Both the position numbers and the translations under genes were made by a program. Shown here in pieces: positions 41,407 to 51,544 of a DNA stretch of 59,738 nucleotides; position 1 is the stretch's first letter; every line of letters begins with the position of its first letter. The stretch spans positions 1-59,738 of the forward strand of contig JAZPYO010000059.1 in NCBI GenBank assembly GCA_045544195.1. Reading direction: 5' to 3'. The DNA is from RGIG7213 sp045544195. Lineage in GTDB: Bacteria > Bacillota > Clostridia > Oscillospirales > CAG-272. A model generated the notes under the pieces. That model searched no databases and was not told the DNA's origin. It worked only from the letters and a program-made list of their open reading frames with translations.

Positions 41407-43356
41407 TTATCTTCTGCCCGGTCTGCCTCCGGGGGCCATTCCGCCGGGACCCATTCCGCCGCTGCTGCCGCCTATTGACATAACCGTACTTGATTGCGTA
41501 TAGCTTTGAACGGTATTTCCGCCCGAATATATTCCGTTTATATAAAGTCCGTCTGTGCTGTCGCCCGAGCACGCGCCCCCGGTAGATATATTGTACTTGC
41601 CGCCGAGCTTCAGCGCGGGAGATGACACAAGAATACAGCCAAACTGCTTTGAGGGCTTATATGTTATAACGCTCACGCCGTTTTCGTCTGTTATATTCAC
41701 TATCGTATTCCCATTGCCCGACGCGAAGACAAGCACGCAGCACTGTGTTGAAGAAGCGCTTGCATTCTGAGCCATACCCGTAGAGCCTGATGCAATAAGC
41801 GTTCCGCCGCTTACTGTAAATGATGAATTATAGTCAAGCGCTCCGTTGCCGCCGTTTGTCGGCCCGTCAACAAGCACCGTTCCGCCGCTCATAGTAAAGC
41901 TGCCGTTGGAATCAAGTCCGTCGCCGCCCGCATTGATATACAGATATCCGTCGCTTATGCTTACAACGGCATTTCCGCCTGCTGCGCCGGGGCCCCATTC
42001 ACCACCCGGGCGTCCCATTGACGAGCCGTCATTACCGCCCGCGCCGTTGATACCGTCATCAGATGCAGTAACTCGTGTTGTTCCGCCCTTTATCGTTATA
42101 TTTATTCCCTCAAGTCCCTCGTATGATTTTGTAACGGTTATTTTTCCGCCCGAAATAGTCAGACTCTCGTCCGCGTGAATACCGTCGTCGCCCGACGATG
42201 CCATAATAACTCCGCCGCTGACGGTCACATCCTTATTTGAATGGATAGCATCATCGCCCGAATCGATATTGAACGTACCGCCGCATATCGAAACGGCCGT
42301 TTCCGCCTTAAGAGCCTTGGCGCTTGCCTGCGAAGCGTTGCCGTAGGCAGAGCCCGACCACGATTTTCCTGAGCCGTCCGCCGTTTTTATAAGAAACTGT
42401 CCGTCGTTTACCGTAAGATACGTCTGCGCCTGTATTCCGTCCTCCGATGCGCTTATATTCAGCACTCCTCCGTTTATAATTATATGACCTTTGTCAGCCT
42501 CCTCCGTATTAGTTGATTTTATTGCATCGCCGCCCGACTGCACGTTTACCGTACCGCCGTTTATACACACGGAATCCTTGCCTCTGATACCGTCGTGCTT
42601 TGAGGATACCGTAACAGTTCCGCTTTCGATCTTCAGATCGTTTTTCGATGTTATTCCGTTATTGTAATTCGCCTGTACAACAAGTGAGCCTTCGCCGTTC
42701 AGCGTCATATCGTCATCAGAAAACAGCGTCGCGTTCGGCTCGTTTTCGCCCTCTGCGGCATATTCGTACTGCTCTCCGTCTTTCAGTCTGTTATACGTAT
42801 TTTCCGCCAGCGTTAACGTTATATCATCACAGCTCATAATGTATATGGGAGCAGACGTGCTGCACGTTATGCTCACCCCGTTCAGCACAAGAGTCACCTT
42901 TTCGCTTTTTGATACGTTGACTATTATCTGTCCGTCATCAAGCGCACCTGAAATATGATATTCTCCGCCCTTTTCCACGGTCACAATACTGCCGTTGACG
43001 CTTACACCGTCATCGTTACATTCAGCGTGATCGCCAAGAAGCCTTATTCCGTCCTCTTTCACAGGGTAATACATCTGCGTAGCATCGCCCCCCTGCGTAC
43101 TGCTGCTTTCGCCGTCATCAGTATCAGACGTGTGTACGGTCTCGTTTATAAAATCATTGATTATATCATCTACATTTCCCGTAGGAACATCCTTTTCGGT
43201 TTCGGATGCATCTGTTTCAAAGCCTTCTATGGTATATTCGCTTGCAGATATTGACGTTTCACCGATCGGTGTTGTTTCCGTATTGATGCTATCACCGCAC
43301 GAGCACATCGCCGCTGCGATACCGACAGCAAGAGTAAACGCAAAAAGTCTTTTCAT
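41407..43356 (-). CDS. Beta-solenoid lipoprotein, carbohydrate-binding (DUF4353-like)
   Basis: This 649-residue protein has a lipoprotein signal ending MCSC (about residue 19), a Thr/Glu-rich linker and then a long repetitive region (about 90-570). Its motifs of the type INGGTVNVQSGGDAIKS and VSGGVIMASSGDDGIHAD recur about every 20-25 residues, the pattern of a parallel beta-helix. The Gly/Pro/Met-rich tail ends GPGGMAPGGRPGRR. Related proteins are annotated as carbohydrate-binding DUF4353. It is probably displayed on the surface; the ligand is unknown. Confidence 0.85.
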   Translation of the reverse strand: MKRLFAFTLAVGIAAAMCSCGDSINTETTPIGETSISASEYTIEGFETDASETEKDVPTGNVDDIINDFINETVHTSDTDDGESSSTQGGDATQMYYPVKEDGIRLLGDHAECNDDGVSVNGSIVTVEKGGEYHISGALDDGQIIVNVSKSEKVTLVLNGVSITCSTSAPIYIMSCDDITLTLAENTYNRLKDGEQYEYAAEGENEPNATLFSDDDMTLNGEGSLVVQANYNNGITSKNDLKIESGTVTVSSKHDGIRGKDSVCINGGTVNVQSGGDAIKSTNTEEADKGHIIINGGVLNISASEDGIQAQTYLTVNDGQFLIKTADGSGKSWSGSAYGNASQASAKALKAETAVSICGGTFNIDSGDDAIHSNKDVTVSGGVIMASSGDDGIHADESLTISGGKITVTKSYEGLEGINITIKGGTTRVTASDDGINGAGGNDGSSMGRPGGEWGPGAAGGNAVVSISDGYLYINAGGDGLDSNGSFTMSGGTVLVDGPTNGGNGALDYNSSFTVSGGTLIASGSTGMAQNASASSTQCCVLVFASGNGNTIVNITDENGVSVITYKPSKQFGCILVSSPALKLGGKYNISTGGACSGDSTDGLYINGIYSGGNTVQSYTQSSTVMSIGGSSGGMGPGGMAPGGRPGRR

Positions 43357-43373
43357 ATTTTACAACCTTTCAT

Positions 43374-43425
43374 AAAAAATAAAGGGATAAGCTGTTTTCG
43401 TTTTTTCAATAACAGTTTATCCCTT
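43374..43425 (-). terminator. Terminator of the degenerate transglutaminase gene
   Basis: On the minus strand AAGGGATAAACTGTT pairs with AACAGCTTATCCCTT (one mismatch), followed by TATTTTTT. Confidence 0.82.
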
Positions 43426-43466
43426 AAATATGTTCTCTGTGTGAAAAAAGAATGATTTTTTGATGT

Positions 43467-44741
43467 TCAGACGCTGTTTTGTACCGTTTCTGCGGGCGTT
43501 TGTACTATCTCATAATCAATCCTGACCGTATAAGCATTGAACTGCGCAAATGGCTTTATTACAGTACAGCTGACACCCTGCGGAGTATATTCGGTATACT
43601 CTTCAAGGAAAGACGATCTTACAGCTTCGGCAAGAAATGTCTCGTCAAGCTCAAAATCGCAATATATTTCTATATAATTCTTTTTATACTTGACAAAGCT
43701 TTTCATCTGACGGTCAACGATACTCTTTACTGCCCCCTGTCCCGCCGCTTGCAAAGCGCACAGGGTATAATACGTTTCGTTATCCGTGCATTTCGGCGCA
43801 TTCTGCTCCTTATTCGTATGAGTTGACGATATCGCCTCGTCCGATACGTTCAGATAAGCGTGCGTATACACTCCGCGCATCGTTTCTCCGTTTACGCTTG
43901 AATCAAGGTCATCCTCATACACATCGGTATTGTAGTATTTATCGTCCACCAGAACGACGCACCACACAGACTGCCTGCCTCTGACGCTTCCGTTTACTAT
44001 ATGCGAGACCATTTCAGCCTTATTCAAAAGCAGCTTTAAAGCCTTATGATATCCGACAGAGTCCGCGCACCCGTCAACGAGAGCGCCGTATGCATTTGAC
44101 ACGGTTTCAGGATGCTCAGGCGTTGTATTTTCTGCCCTTTCGCATATCTCCGCTATATAATCGTGCAGCAATGTCAGCCTTTCGATATCGCTTTTTGATG
44201 TATCTATAAGCGACATAGCCTTTGATACAGCGGCATTCAGTCTTGTTTTTTTCTTCACAAGCTCTTCTCTTGTGTCGGTATAATGCACCTGCAAAATAGT
44301 ATATTTACCGTTTTTGATGCTGTCACCGCGATGCTCTGTGACTGTTGTTTCCTCGTCATCCGACTGCAGCTCGACATAGTAATACTCGCCGAGAGAAAAT
44401 TTTTCAGCATCTATGTAAAAATACTCAGGGCGGTCGTTTTTCAGCGCATCGACTGCAAGCGTAACATCCTCGATCTGCGCTACGAACGGCATTTCCTCTG
44501 TCAGATCGGCAAAATCGTCCTCGATAGCATCGCATATCGAATCATAGATATATTGCTGCGGGCGGGTAAGCCTGTTATAGCTTACCTGCCCGAACTTGAC
44601 AAGAGGCTCTCCGCCCGTTATCTCCGCTGAGGCGCGGCTATAGCTCCCCCAGCCGTTATCTCTGATCGCCGTTATGACCGTCGCGGTGATTATTATTCCG
44701 AATATGATAACAGCACCTATACGGAATATCAGTTTTTTCAT
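43467..44741 (-). CDS. Membrane-anchored transglutaminase-fold protein with lost catalytic residues
   Basis: This 424-residue protein has one N-terminal membrane helix (about 5-26). The core (about 195-290) matches bacterial transglutaminase-like domains: LLHDYIAEICERAEN, AYGALVDGCADSVGYHKALKLLLNKAE, and VDDKYYNTDVYEDD. The nucleophile position of the usual G-x-x-C-x-G-Y motif is Ser here (ADSVGY), and the His of the usual HAW motif is replaced (RQSVWC). Only the Asp is kept. It therefore looks like a non-catalytic scaffold or binding protein. It follows the large glycoside hydrolase by 16 bases. Confidence 0.75.
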   Translation of the reverse strand: MKKLIFRIGAVIIFGIIITATVITAIRDNGWGSYSRASAEITGGEPLVKFGQVSYNRLTRPQQYIYDSICDAIEDDFADLTEEMPFVAQIEDVTLAVDALKNDRPEYFYIDAEKFSLGEYYYVELQSDDEETTVTEHRGDSIKNGKYTILQVHYTDTREELVKKKTRLNAAVSKAMSLIDTSKSDIERLTLLHDYIAEICERAENTTPEHPETVSNAYGALVDGCADSVGYHKALKLLLNKAEMVSHIVNGSVRGRQSVWCVVLVDDKYYNTDVYEDDLDSSVNGETMRGVYTHAYLNVSDEAISSTHTNKEQNAPKCTDNETYYTLCALQAAGQGAVKSIVDRQMKSFVKYKKNYIEIYCDFELDETFLAEAVRSSFLEEYTEYTPQGVSCTVIKPFAQFNAYTVRIDYEIVQTPAETVQNSV

Positions 44742-44757
44742 CTGTTGCCTTATCCGA

Positions 44758-47700
44758 TCATTTCTTTATCACGATATGAGGCACTGCCGTCATACCGCAG
44801 GGCACGAATACGTAATCGTTTGTCCAATCGCTGCCGCCCGTGATAAAGTTATTGGGGCCGTAGCCGCCCGATCTTGCGGGAAGCGCATGCAACGGACCGA
44901 ACGTATTTCTTCTCGTCAGAACGTATTCGATGGAAAGCTCGTTTTCGCCCTCCTTGAGCATATCGGTAATATCAGCCTCATACGGCATCCATGCTATTGC
45001 CTTAGGCGCTGCGCCGTTTGCAGATACCTTTACTACCGCCGCTTCAAAGTCGGGAAGGCTTATGAATACTCTGCCCTCGTTATTGTGATCTATCTTTGCC
45101 TTGTACGTGATAGCTCCGGAATAGAAGGGCAAGCCCTGCTTTGCAATATCGCCGTGAACTATTCTTCTTACAGGGCTTACAAGCGTTTTGTCGCTGTTAT
45201 GCAGACTTACGCTGAAGTCGCCTGTGATATATACTGCCTCAATGTTGAGCGTTTCGTAAAAATCAGCTTCAAGACGGATCGTGTTTTCCCCGTTCTTCAA
45301 CGACGCCGACGTCATATCGAACTTGTGGAATGCCTCGTCTATCCATCTGCCGTTTTCCTCTGCTGTCAGCTTTTCGCCGTTTATATAGATGTCCCAAAGC
45401 TCAGGCGTTTCACAGATGAACGAGAATTTTTCGGGAATATATTCTGCAAAGAACTTGTATTCAAGAGCAATTCTGCCGTGCTTCTTCTGCTCCTGAAGTC
45501 CCTGGAACCAGGGCTGGATCATCTCTCCGCCTCTGTGCGCAAGACCGTAAATATCTCTTATTTTCTGGTCTGCCTTTAGCACCTCTGTGTTTTCGCCGAT
45601 GCTCTTGCCGTCAACCTCGAAGTTGACCATATCAAGAACAAGAACGTTATCCTCGGAAAGCGTTATGTCATATTCCTCGCCCAATGCATAGCTTGAAACC
45701 GTTTCGTATTTTACAGCGGGCGCAAGCTCGGATGACGGGCATATTCTGTATACATGCTCACCTGCGGCGTAAATATCCGTTTTCAGCGTTATAACGCCGT
45801 TTTCGGACTTACCTGCAAGAACCTTCGTGCCGTCGGCTGCGAACCATTCCTCGCAATCGCCGTTTGCAGCTATCGAGACCGTGCAGCCATAGTATGAAAC
45901 ATCCTTGCTCATATTCATAATAACGGCATAAATGTCATCGCCGTCACGTCTGCACTGGCAGAATACGCAGTCAAGCTCCTTGCCGTATGCATCCTTGACG
46001 GATACGGTACGGGGAGATGTCCTTTCGATAGCTTCAATAAGAGCGTCCTTTTCAAATTCAACCTTTTCAACGCCTTCAAGCGCACTGAACGCTTCGTTGG
46101 GCAGCGCGTCAATGTGGTCGGGAGCAAAGCCCGCGAGTATTACCTTACCGCCTGCCTTTATAAATTTTTCAAGGATAGCGAGCGTTGTGGAACGCATCGT
46201 GTACATTCCGCTTACGACTACCTGCTTATATTTCATTTCACCGAACTTGATGTAAGGCGTGCCGTTTTCGACAACAACATCAGATAGACGGCTCATCATT
46301 TCCTCATCGCCGTAGTCGAAATCCAATTTAGCGCCGCAGAGCCAATGGAACTGCGTGTAATACATCACTTCTATGCGGGCAACGTCGGGGTGGTTCGTGC
46401 CCAGATGCATACTCCAGCCGGGATGGATGACCGCAAACGTGCTTTCAATGGGATTCAGAACAAGAGTATCGCACACAGGCTCACCTGCACCGAGAACAAC
46501 GTGAAGTCTTGAGAAATAATCCTCAACGACGGGATAATCCTTGTACCAGGCAGACTGATGAAGGATACTTGCAGGGTAATCACGCTTTGCCTCGCCCTGC
46601 ATTGAATACCACGACAAATGGTGGCAACGCAGGTTTATGCCGAACAGAGCCTGCCAGCCGCCCGTCCACTTGTGGCTTTCAAAGTCCATCTGCCAGCCTG
46701 AGCAGCCGTAAAGCTCTGAAAGCATGCGCTTTTTGCCCGTCTGACGCGCGGCAGATGAAAGCTGCTTAACTATCCAGTAGCATCTGTTGCCCTCTGTCAG
46801 AACGTCAACTCCGGGAAGCGCCATATGCTCGTAAAAACGCATTATAGAGCCGATCATTGATGCCTGTGCAGTAAATGAATCCTCGTGCAGAACGTGACCT
46901 GTAAGCTCGATCTTATGATCGTTGCACCAGTCGTTTATCTGCATAGCGAAGGACTGCAAAAACAGACTTTCCGCAAGGTCCATATAGTGCCATTTTACCT
47001 GGCTGAGATGAGTGCCGTCACGGTGTAAGAACAGATCGGGCAGCCTGTCTTTAAGATCGTAGCCGTATTTTTCCTTGAACTTTTCAAACAGCTTCGGTGT
47101 ATTGGGCACTACATAAAGCGGTTCTCTTGTGCTTGCCGAAAATCCGCACATTACACCGCCTCTGTGAGGCTCGTCGGTAAAGATACCGGAAATGGATCTT
47201 CCAAGCCTGTCGCCGCATTTTTCAGCGTACTTTTCGTGAGTAAGCTCGATAAACTTATTTATCGCCTCAGGGTTCATAGTGTCAACGTAGGTGTAGCCGT
47301 TGTAGAAGCTGCCGCCGTTTGCTCTGTCCTTGACGAATTGAAGAACAGTTTTGTCCTTATATTCCGACTTCGGCGTATCCTTTGTTATGACCTTATCGTT
47401 CGTAAATGCGAATTTGCCCTTTTCGGGAAGCATATCGCACGAAAATACGATTATTTCATCGCCGCTGAATTCAAAATCGGCGCCGTCGCACTGCTGAAGT
47501 CTTATGTAGTTCAACGAATATTCGGGATTCATCGTAACAAATCCGCCCGCTGTGCCTGAGGGCCATCTGTCCTCATCGTACAGCCAGCTTTCAAGACCGA
47601 GAGAGTCGCCCTTGTCAGCTACGGCATTGATAAGCTCAAACCATTCATCTCCGAGATACTCTGTAACAAGTCCCGTTCTGGAGTGCATAAAGTAACCGCC

Positions 47701-47832
47701 GAAGCCCATCTCCTTCAGCACGTCTACCTGACGCAGAAGCTCATCCTTTTCCAGCTTACCGTTCCACGACCAGAAGGGCTTGCCTCTGTAATACGCGCCG
47801 GGTGATTTAAAATCATCATAGATCTTTGACAT
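44758..47832 (-). CDS. Large glycoside hydrolase, GH106-like
   Basis: The 1024-residue protein starts with a barrel-like domain whose opening motif is GKPFWSWNGKLEKDELLRQV, then GFGGYFMHSRTGLVTEYLGDEW and LYDEDRWPSGTAGG, typical of GH106/rhamnosidase-like proteins. A beta-rich C-terminal part (about 700-1024) includes a galactose-binding-like sugar domain (ENTIRLEADFYETLNIEAVYI). There is no signal peptide, so it should act on imported oligosaccharides. The rhamnoside specificity is a family-level guess. It is the second gene of an operon with DUF1934 and the transglutaminase-fold protein. Confidence 0.72.
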   Translation of the reverse strand: MSKIYDDFKSPGAYYRGKPFWSWNGKLEKDELLRQVDVLKEMGFGGYFMHSRTGLVTEYLGDEWFELINAVADKGDSLGLESWLYDEDRWPSGTAGGFVTMNPEYSLNYIRLQQCDGADFEFSGDEIIVFSCDMLPEKGKFAFTNDKVITKDTPKSEYKDKTVLQFVKDRANGGSFYNGYTYVDTMNPEAINKFIELTHEKYAEKCGDRLGRSISGIFTDEPHRGGVMCGFSASTREPLYVVPNTPKLFEKFKEKYGYDLKDRLPDLFLHRDGTHLSQVKWHYMDLAESLFLQSFAMQINDWCNDHKIELTGHVLHEDSFTAQASMIGSIMRFYEHMALPGVDVLTEGNRCYWIVKQLSSAARQTGKKRMLSELYGCSGWQMDFESHKWTGGWQALFGINLRCHHLSWYSMQGEAKRDYPASILHQSAWYKDYPVVEDYFSRLHVVLGAGEPVCDTLVLNPIESTFAVIHPGWSMHLGTNHPDVARIEVMYYTQFHWLCGAKLDFDYGDEEMMSRLSDVVVENGTPYIKFGEMKYKQVVVSGMYTMRSTTLAILEKFIKAGGKVILAGFAPDHIDALPNEAFSALEGVEKVEFEKDALIEAIERTSPRTVSVKDAYGKELDCVFCQCRRDGDDIYAVIMNMSKDVSYYGCTVSIAANGDCEEWFAADGTKVLAGKSENGVITLKTDIYAAGEHVYRICPSSELAPAVKYETVSSYALGEEYDITLSEDNVLVLDMVNFEVDGKSIGENTEVLKADQKIRDIYGLAHRGGEMIQPWFQGLQEQKKHGRIALEYKFFAEYIPEKFSFICETPELWDIYINGEKLTAEENGRWIDEAFHKFDMTSASLKNGENTIRLEADFYETLNIEAVYITGDFSVSLHNSDKTLVSPVRRIVHGDIAKQGLPFYSGAITYKAKIDHNNEGRVFISLPDFEAAVVKVSANGAAPKAIAWMPYEADITDMLKEGENELSIEYVLTRRNTFGPLHALPARSGGYGPNNFITGGSDWTNDYVFVPCGMTAVPHIVIKK

Positions 47833-47868
47833 TTTCCTTTACCTCGTTTTATATATTTTGAATTGTGT

Positions 47869-48333
47869 TTACTGTGTTATTTCAGCAGCCCTTACGGTAA
47901 GATACGTTCTTTCCATACATACCCCGTGTATCTCTATCGTATAATCCAGAGCTATCACTCCGCCGTCCTCGTGCATTTCATTGCTTACGCCCTTTGTGAC
48001 TATGCACATCTCTATGGGGAAAAAGCCCGTTTCATATGTAGTCATATATCTGCTGTTTTCCTTGAATATCATCGAAGCGGAAACGCCGCCGCTGCGTGTC
48101 ATCGTCACGGTCTGTCTGTCATTTTCGGAAAACTCCAGAACCGTGACAGACCCTTCCATACCCGTAAGCTCCGTTTCCTCGTATTCAACACGGACCTTGC
48201 CGTCCTCAAATACAAGCTCGCCCTCGGTAGATATTTCAATTTTATTTTTTTCTCCTTCGCCGTCAGAGGCAAAAAAGTCACCCTCAAGCCTCGTCTGAAC
48301 GGATATTATATCCAACGCAATATTTTTACGCAT
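47869..48333 (-). CDS. DUF1934 (YwiB-like) protein
   Basis: This 154-residue beta-rich protein is of the DUF1934 family, small predicted beta-barrels of unknown role. Motifs include ISVQTRLEGD near the N-terminus, KNKIEISTEGELVFEDG, VRVEYEETELTGMEGSVTVL and a C-terminal LDYTIEIHG. The start with AGAGGT upstream is preferred over an in-frame ATG 39 bases earlier. It is the first gene after the promoter of a three-gene operon; the gap to the hydrolase is 36 bases. Confidence 0.85.
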   Translation of the reverse strand: MRKNIALDIISVQTRLEGDFFASDGEGEKNKIEISTEGELVFEDGKVRVEYEETELTGMEGSVTVLEFSENDRQTVTMTRSGGVSASMIFKENSRYMTTYETGFFPIEMCIVTKGVSNEMHEDGGVIALDYTIEIHGVCMERTYLTVRAAEITQ

Positions 48334-48362
48334 ATAAACCTCTTTTTCATATACTGCACATA

Positions 48363-48391
48363 AGTATATCATATTATTTTCGGTTTGTCAC
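48363..48391 (-). promoter_or_regulatory. Promoter of the DUF1934-glycoside hydrolase operon
   Basis: GTGACA and TATACT on the minus strand with a 17-base spacer, 30 bases before the start codon. Confidence 0.7.
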
Positions 48392-48529
48392 TACTATTTT
48401 TAAAAAAACAAATTGGATTTTTTGTATATTTTTCAAAACAGAGTGTTAACAGGCAGTGCTGCTTTTTGTACAAAAGACTGACCTTTTCGGCTTTTTCATT
48501 AAATTTCAATTTTATTACCCAAAAATTCA

Positions 48530-48558
48530 TTGAATTACGCTTTTCAAAAGTGTATAAT
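48530..48558 (+). promoter_or_regulatory. Promoter of the activase genes
   Basis: TTGAAT and TATAAT have a 17-base spacer, about 45 bases before the start, with ribosome-binding site AAGGAGAG. The region between here and the divergent promoter is AT-rich and shows no gene. Confidence 0.82.
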
Positions 48559-48604
48559 ATTTAAGATAAAGGCAGATTTTTGGCGTAAAAAGGAGAGATA
48601 GGCT

Positions 48605-51544
48605 ATGATTTATTCAAATGTTGGCATAGATATAGGCTCTACAACGGCTAAGCTGGTAATAACAAGAGACGGACAGGTGCTTTTCAACAAATACGTTCGC
48701 CATCTGGCGCGCACCAAGGAAAAAACGCTGCAGCTTCTGAAGGAAGCATATCCGATAGTAAAGGATACCGCCGTGCGTGTTATGATATCGGGCTCTGCGG
48801 GGCTCGGACTTTCCTCATCTGCAAAGATCCCCTATATACAGGAGGTATTTGCAACAGGAGAGCTTGTCAAAAGTCTGTCTGCCGATACAGACATCGTAAT
48901 AGAATTAGGCGGTGAGGATGCAAAGATCATCTTCTTCAACGGCGCGCTCGATGAAAGAATGAACGGCAGCTGTGCAGGCGGAACGGGCGCGTTTATCGAT
49001 CAGATGGCAAGCCTTATGGACGTAACGCCGGACGAGCTTGATGAGCTGAGTCTTAAGGCAGATCACATTTATCCCATCGCATCACGCTGCGGCGTTTTCG
49101 CAAAGACTGACATTCAGCCCTTGATAAATCAAGGCGCGCGCAAGGAGGACATAGCCGCAAGCATATATCAGGCGGTCGTAAATCAGACGATCGCAGGTCT
49201 TGCAAGGGGCAGACGCATAGAAGGAAAGATAATGTTTCTCGGCGGCCCTCTGTACTATAACAAGGGCTTGCGTCTGCGGTTTACCGAAAGTCTCGGACTT
49301 GACGAGGATCACGCGCAGTTCCCCGAATACGCCAGATATTCCGTTGCATTGGGCGCGGCATTCTGCGCTGAAAAGGAATCACGCACCGAAAACATAGACG
49401 ATATAATAGAAAGGCTTGAAAAAGCTGAGGGCATCGCCGCGCAAAGCGATCTTTTGCCGCCGCTTTTTGCAAGCGAAAACGATTACGAGGAATTTAAAAA
49501 ACGCCACAGCAGAGCCGATGTTCAAAGAGTCGATATACAGTTATACAAGGGTAATGCATATCTCGGCATCGACTGCGGCTCTACTACGACAAAGCTCGCT
49601 CTTATAGGCGAAAACGGCGAGCTTCTTTACACATATTACGCATCAAATAAGGGCAATCCCGTATGCGTTGTCAAGGAGCAGCTCATTGACATCCGTCAAA
49701 TGTGTCAAAGTATAAATATCGCCGCCTGCGCTTGCACAGGATACGGCGAGGAGCTTGTAAAAAACGCCTTTCGGCTTGATTTCGGGCTTGTGGAAACATC
49801 CGCCCATCTCAGAGCGGCAAAGCATTTTGATCCGAACGTCGAATTTCTTATAGACATAGGCGGACAGGATATAAAGTGCTTTAAGATCAAGGACGGAGCG
49901 ATCGATAACATTATGCTCAACGAGGCTTGCTCATCGGGCTGCGGATCGTTTCTTGAAACGTTTGCGCACACGATGAATATGTCGGTTGAGGAATTTTCAA
50001 AGATCGGACTTTTCTCAAAAGCGCCCGTTAATCTCGGCTCACGCTGCACGGTATTTATGAATTCATCTGTAAAGCAGGCGCAGAAAAACGGCGCGACGGT
50101 CGAGGATATCTCCGCAGGGCTTTCGTGCAGCGTTGTCAACAACGCTCTTTACAAGGTAATAAGAATAAATAACCCCGAGCAGCTCGGACGGCATATCGTC
50201 GTCCAGGGCGGAACGTTCAATAACGATGCGGTGCTGCGCAGCTTTGAAATGCAGATCGGCAGAAACGTAACACGCCCGTCGATAGCAGGTATTATGGGAG
50301 CGTACGGAGCAGCTCTGTACGCAAAGGAAAAGCAAAAAAACGAAACGTCATCTCTTTTATCGCTGCAGGAGCTTTACGAATTTTCTCACGCGGTGAAGTC
50401 CGCGCGCTGCGCGGGCTGTGAAAATCGCTGTATGGTCACCGTAAACTCATTTTCGGGTAACAGAAAATTCATTTCGGGCAACAGATGCGAAAAGGTCTTC
50501 AACACGGGAAAGGGACAGAAAAACGATTACCCCAATATATACGCAGAAAAAAGAAAGTACCTTTCATCGCTTGAAGACTCCGACAGATCAAAGCGCGCTG
50601 TCGGTATTCCGCTCGGCTTGAATATATACGAGCTTGCGCCGTTCTGGCACGGCTTCTTTGATACCTTGAATATGCGTGTGATAACAGGCGGCTTTGCCGA
50701 TCTTATATCATATTCCGAAGGTCAGATCAGTATTCCGTCAGATACGGCTTGCTATCCCGCAAAGCTGATACACGGTCAGATAACAAAGCTGATACACGAA
50801 AAGCCCGACTTCATATTTTACCCGTGTATGACGTGGAACATAGACGAAAAAGCAGCATCAAACTGCTATAACTGTCCGCTCGTGGCATACTACCCGGAGG
50901 TCATAAAGGGCAATATGGACGAATTGGCAGAAACTCCGTTTCTTTATCCTTACATAGACATAAACAACGAAAAGCAGCTTGAGAGCGTGCTTTTCAAAAC
51001 GCTCCGCCCGCACATACCCGATCTTACGAAAAAAACGGTAAAAGCGGCTTTAAAAAACGCTTTTGCCGAATACAGACAGTATAAAAAAGATATATTTGAA
51101 AAGGGTAAGGCGGCAGTTGAATTTGCAATTAAAAACGGCTTGCCGATAATGGTCCTTGCGGGCAGGCCCTACCACGTTGACCCGCTTATAAACCACGGTA
51201 TAGACGATCTTGCTCTTCGTCTGGGCTTTGTTGTCATAAGTGAGGATGTAGCAGCAAAAATGGCGCAGATGCCGTCTGTTTCGGTGCTTGATCAGTGGAC
51301 GTACCATTCAAGAATGTATGCGGCGGCGAGCTTCGTAAATCAGACGCCGTGCGCCCAGCTCGTCCAGCTCGTTTCCTTCGGATGCGGTCTTGACGCGATA
51401 ACTACCGACGAAATACGTGATATTCTCGCATCAGGCGGAAAGCTCTACACCCAGCTCAAGATCGACGAAATATCAAATCTCGGCGCAGTAACGATAAGAT
51501 TACGCAGTCTTGTTTCCGCGCTTGAAGACAGGGAGGAAAAATAA
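48605..51544 (+). CDS. Tandem acyl-CoA dehydratase activase (BcrAD/BadFG) protein with DUF2229
   Basis: The 979-residue protein holds two ASKHA ATPase domains in one chain, starting NVGIDIGSTTAKL (residue 6) and YLGIDCGSTTTKL (about 318). Each has the pair of cysteines that in 2-hydroxyglutaryl-CoA dehydratase activase holds a [4Fe-4S] cluster at the dimer interface: C123/C162 and C442/C481, both 39 residues apart. A DUF2229 region starts near residue 600 (ARCAGCENRC). Activases use ATP to send low-potential electrons to a dehydratase. No dehydratase gene is in the window and the partner is unknown. Confidence 0.88.
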   Translation: MIYSNVGIDIGSTTAKLVITRDGQVLFNKYVRHLARTKEKTLQLLKEAYPIVKDTAVRVMISGSAGLGLSSSAKIPYIQEVFATGELVKSLSADTDIVIELGGEDAKIIFFNGALDERMNGSCAGGTGAFIDQMASLMDVTPDELDELSLKADHIYPIASRCGVFAKTDIQPLINQGARKEDIAASIYQAVVNQTIAGLARGRRIEGKIMFLGGPLYYNKGLRLRFTESLGLDEDHAQFPEYARYSVALGAAFCAEKESRTENIDDIIERLEKAEGIAAQSDLLPPLFASENDYEEFKKRHSRADVQRVDIQLYKGNAYLGIDCGSTTTKLALIGENGELLYTYYASNKGNPVCVVKEQLIDIRQMCQSINIAACACTGYGEELVKNAFRLDFGLVETSAHLRAAKHFDPNVEFLIDIGGQDIKCFKIKDGAIDNIMLNEACSSGCGSFLETFAHTMNMSVEEFSKIGLFSKAPVNLGSRCTVFMNSSVKQAQKNGATVEDISAGLSCSVVNNALYKVIRINNPEQLGRHIVVQGGTFNNDAVLRSFEMQIGRNVTRPSIAGIMGAYGAALYAKEKQKNETSSLLSLQELYEFSHAVKSARCAGCENRCMVTVNSFSGNRKFISGNRCEKVFNTGKGQKNDYPNIYAEKRKYLSSLEDSDRSKRAVGIPLGLNIYELAPFWHGFFDTLNMRVITGGFADLISYSEGQISIPSDTACYPAKLIHGQITKLIHEKPDFIFYPCMTWNIDEKAASNCYNCPLVAYYPEVIKGNMDELAETPFLYPYIDINNEKQLESVLFKTLRPHIPDLTKKTVKAALKNAFAEYRQYKKDIFEKGKAAVEFAIKNGLPIMVLAGRPYHVDPLINHGIDDLALRLGFVVISEDVAAKMAQMPSVSVLDQWTYHSRMYAAASFVNQTPCAQLVQLVSFGCGLDAITTDEIRDILASGGKLYTQLKIDEISNLGAVTIRLRSLVSALEDREEK

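Noticed and set aside
44674..45579. A 301-codon plus-strand frame opposite the glycoside hydrolase
   Set aside because: It is antisense to a coherent gene with family motifs and no separate promoter or ribosome-binding site was seen.
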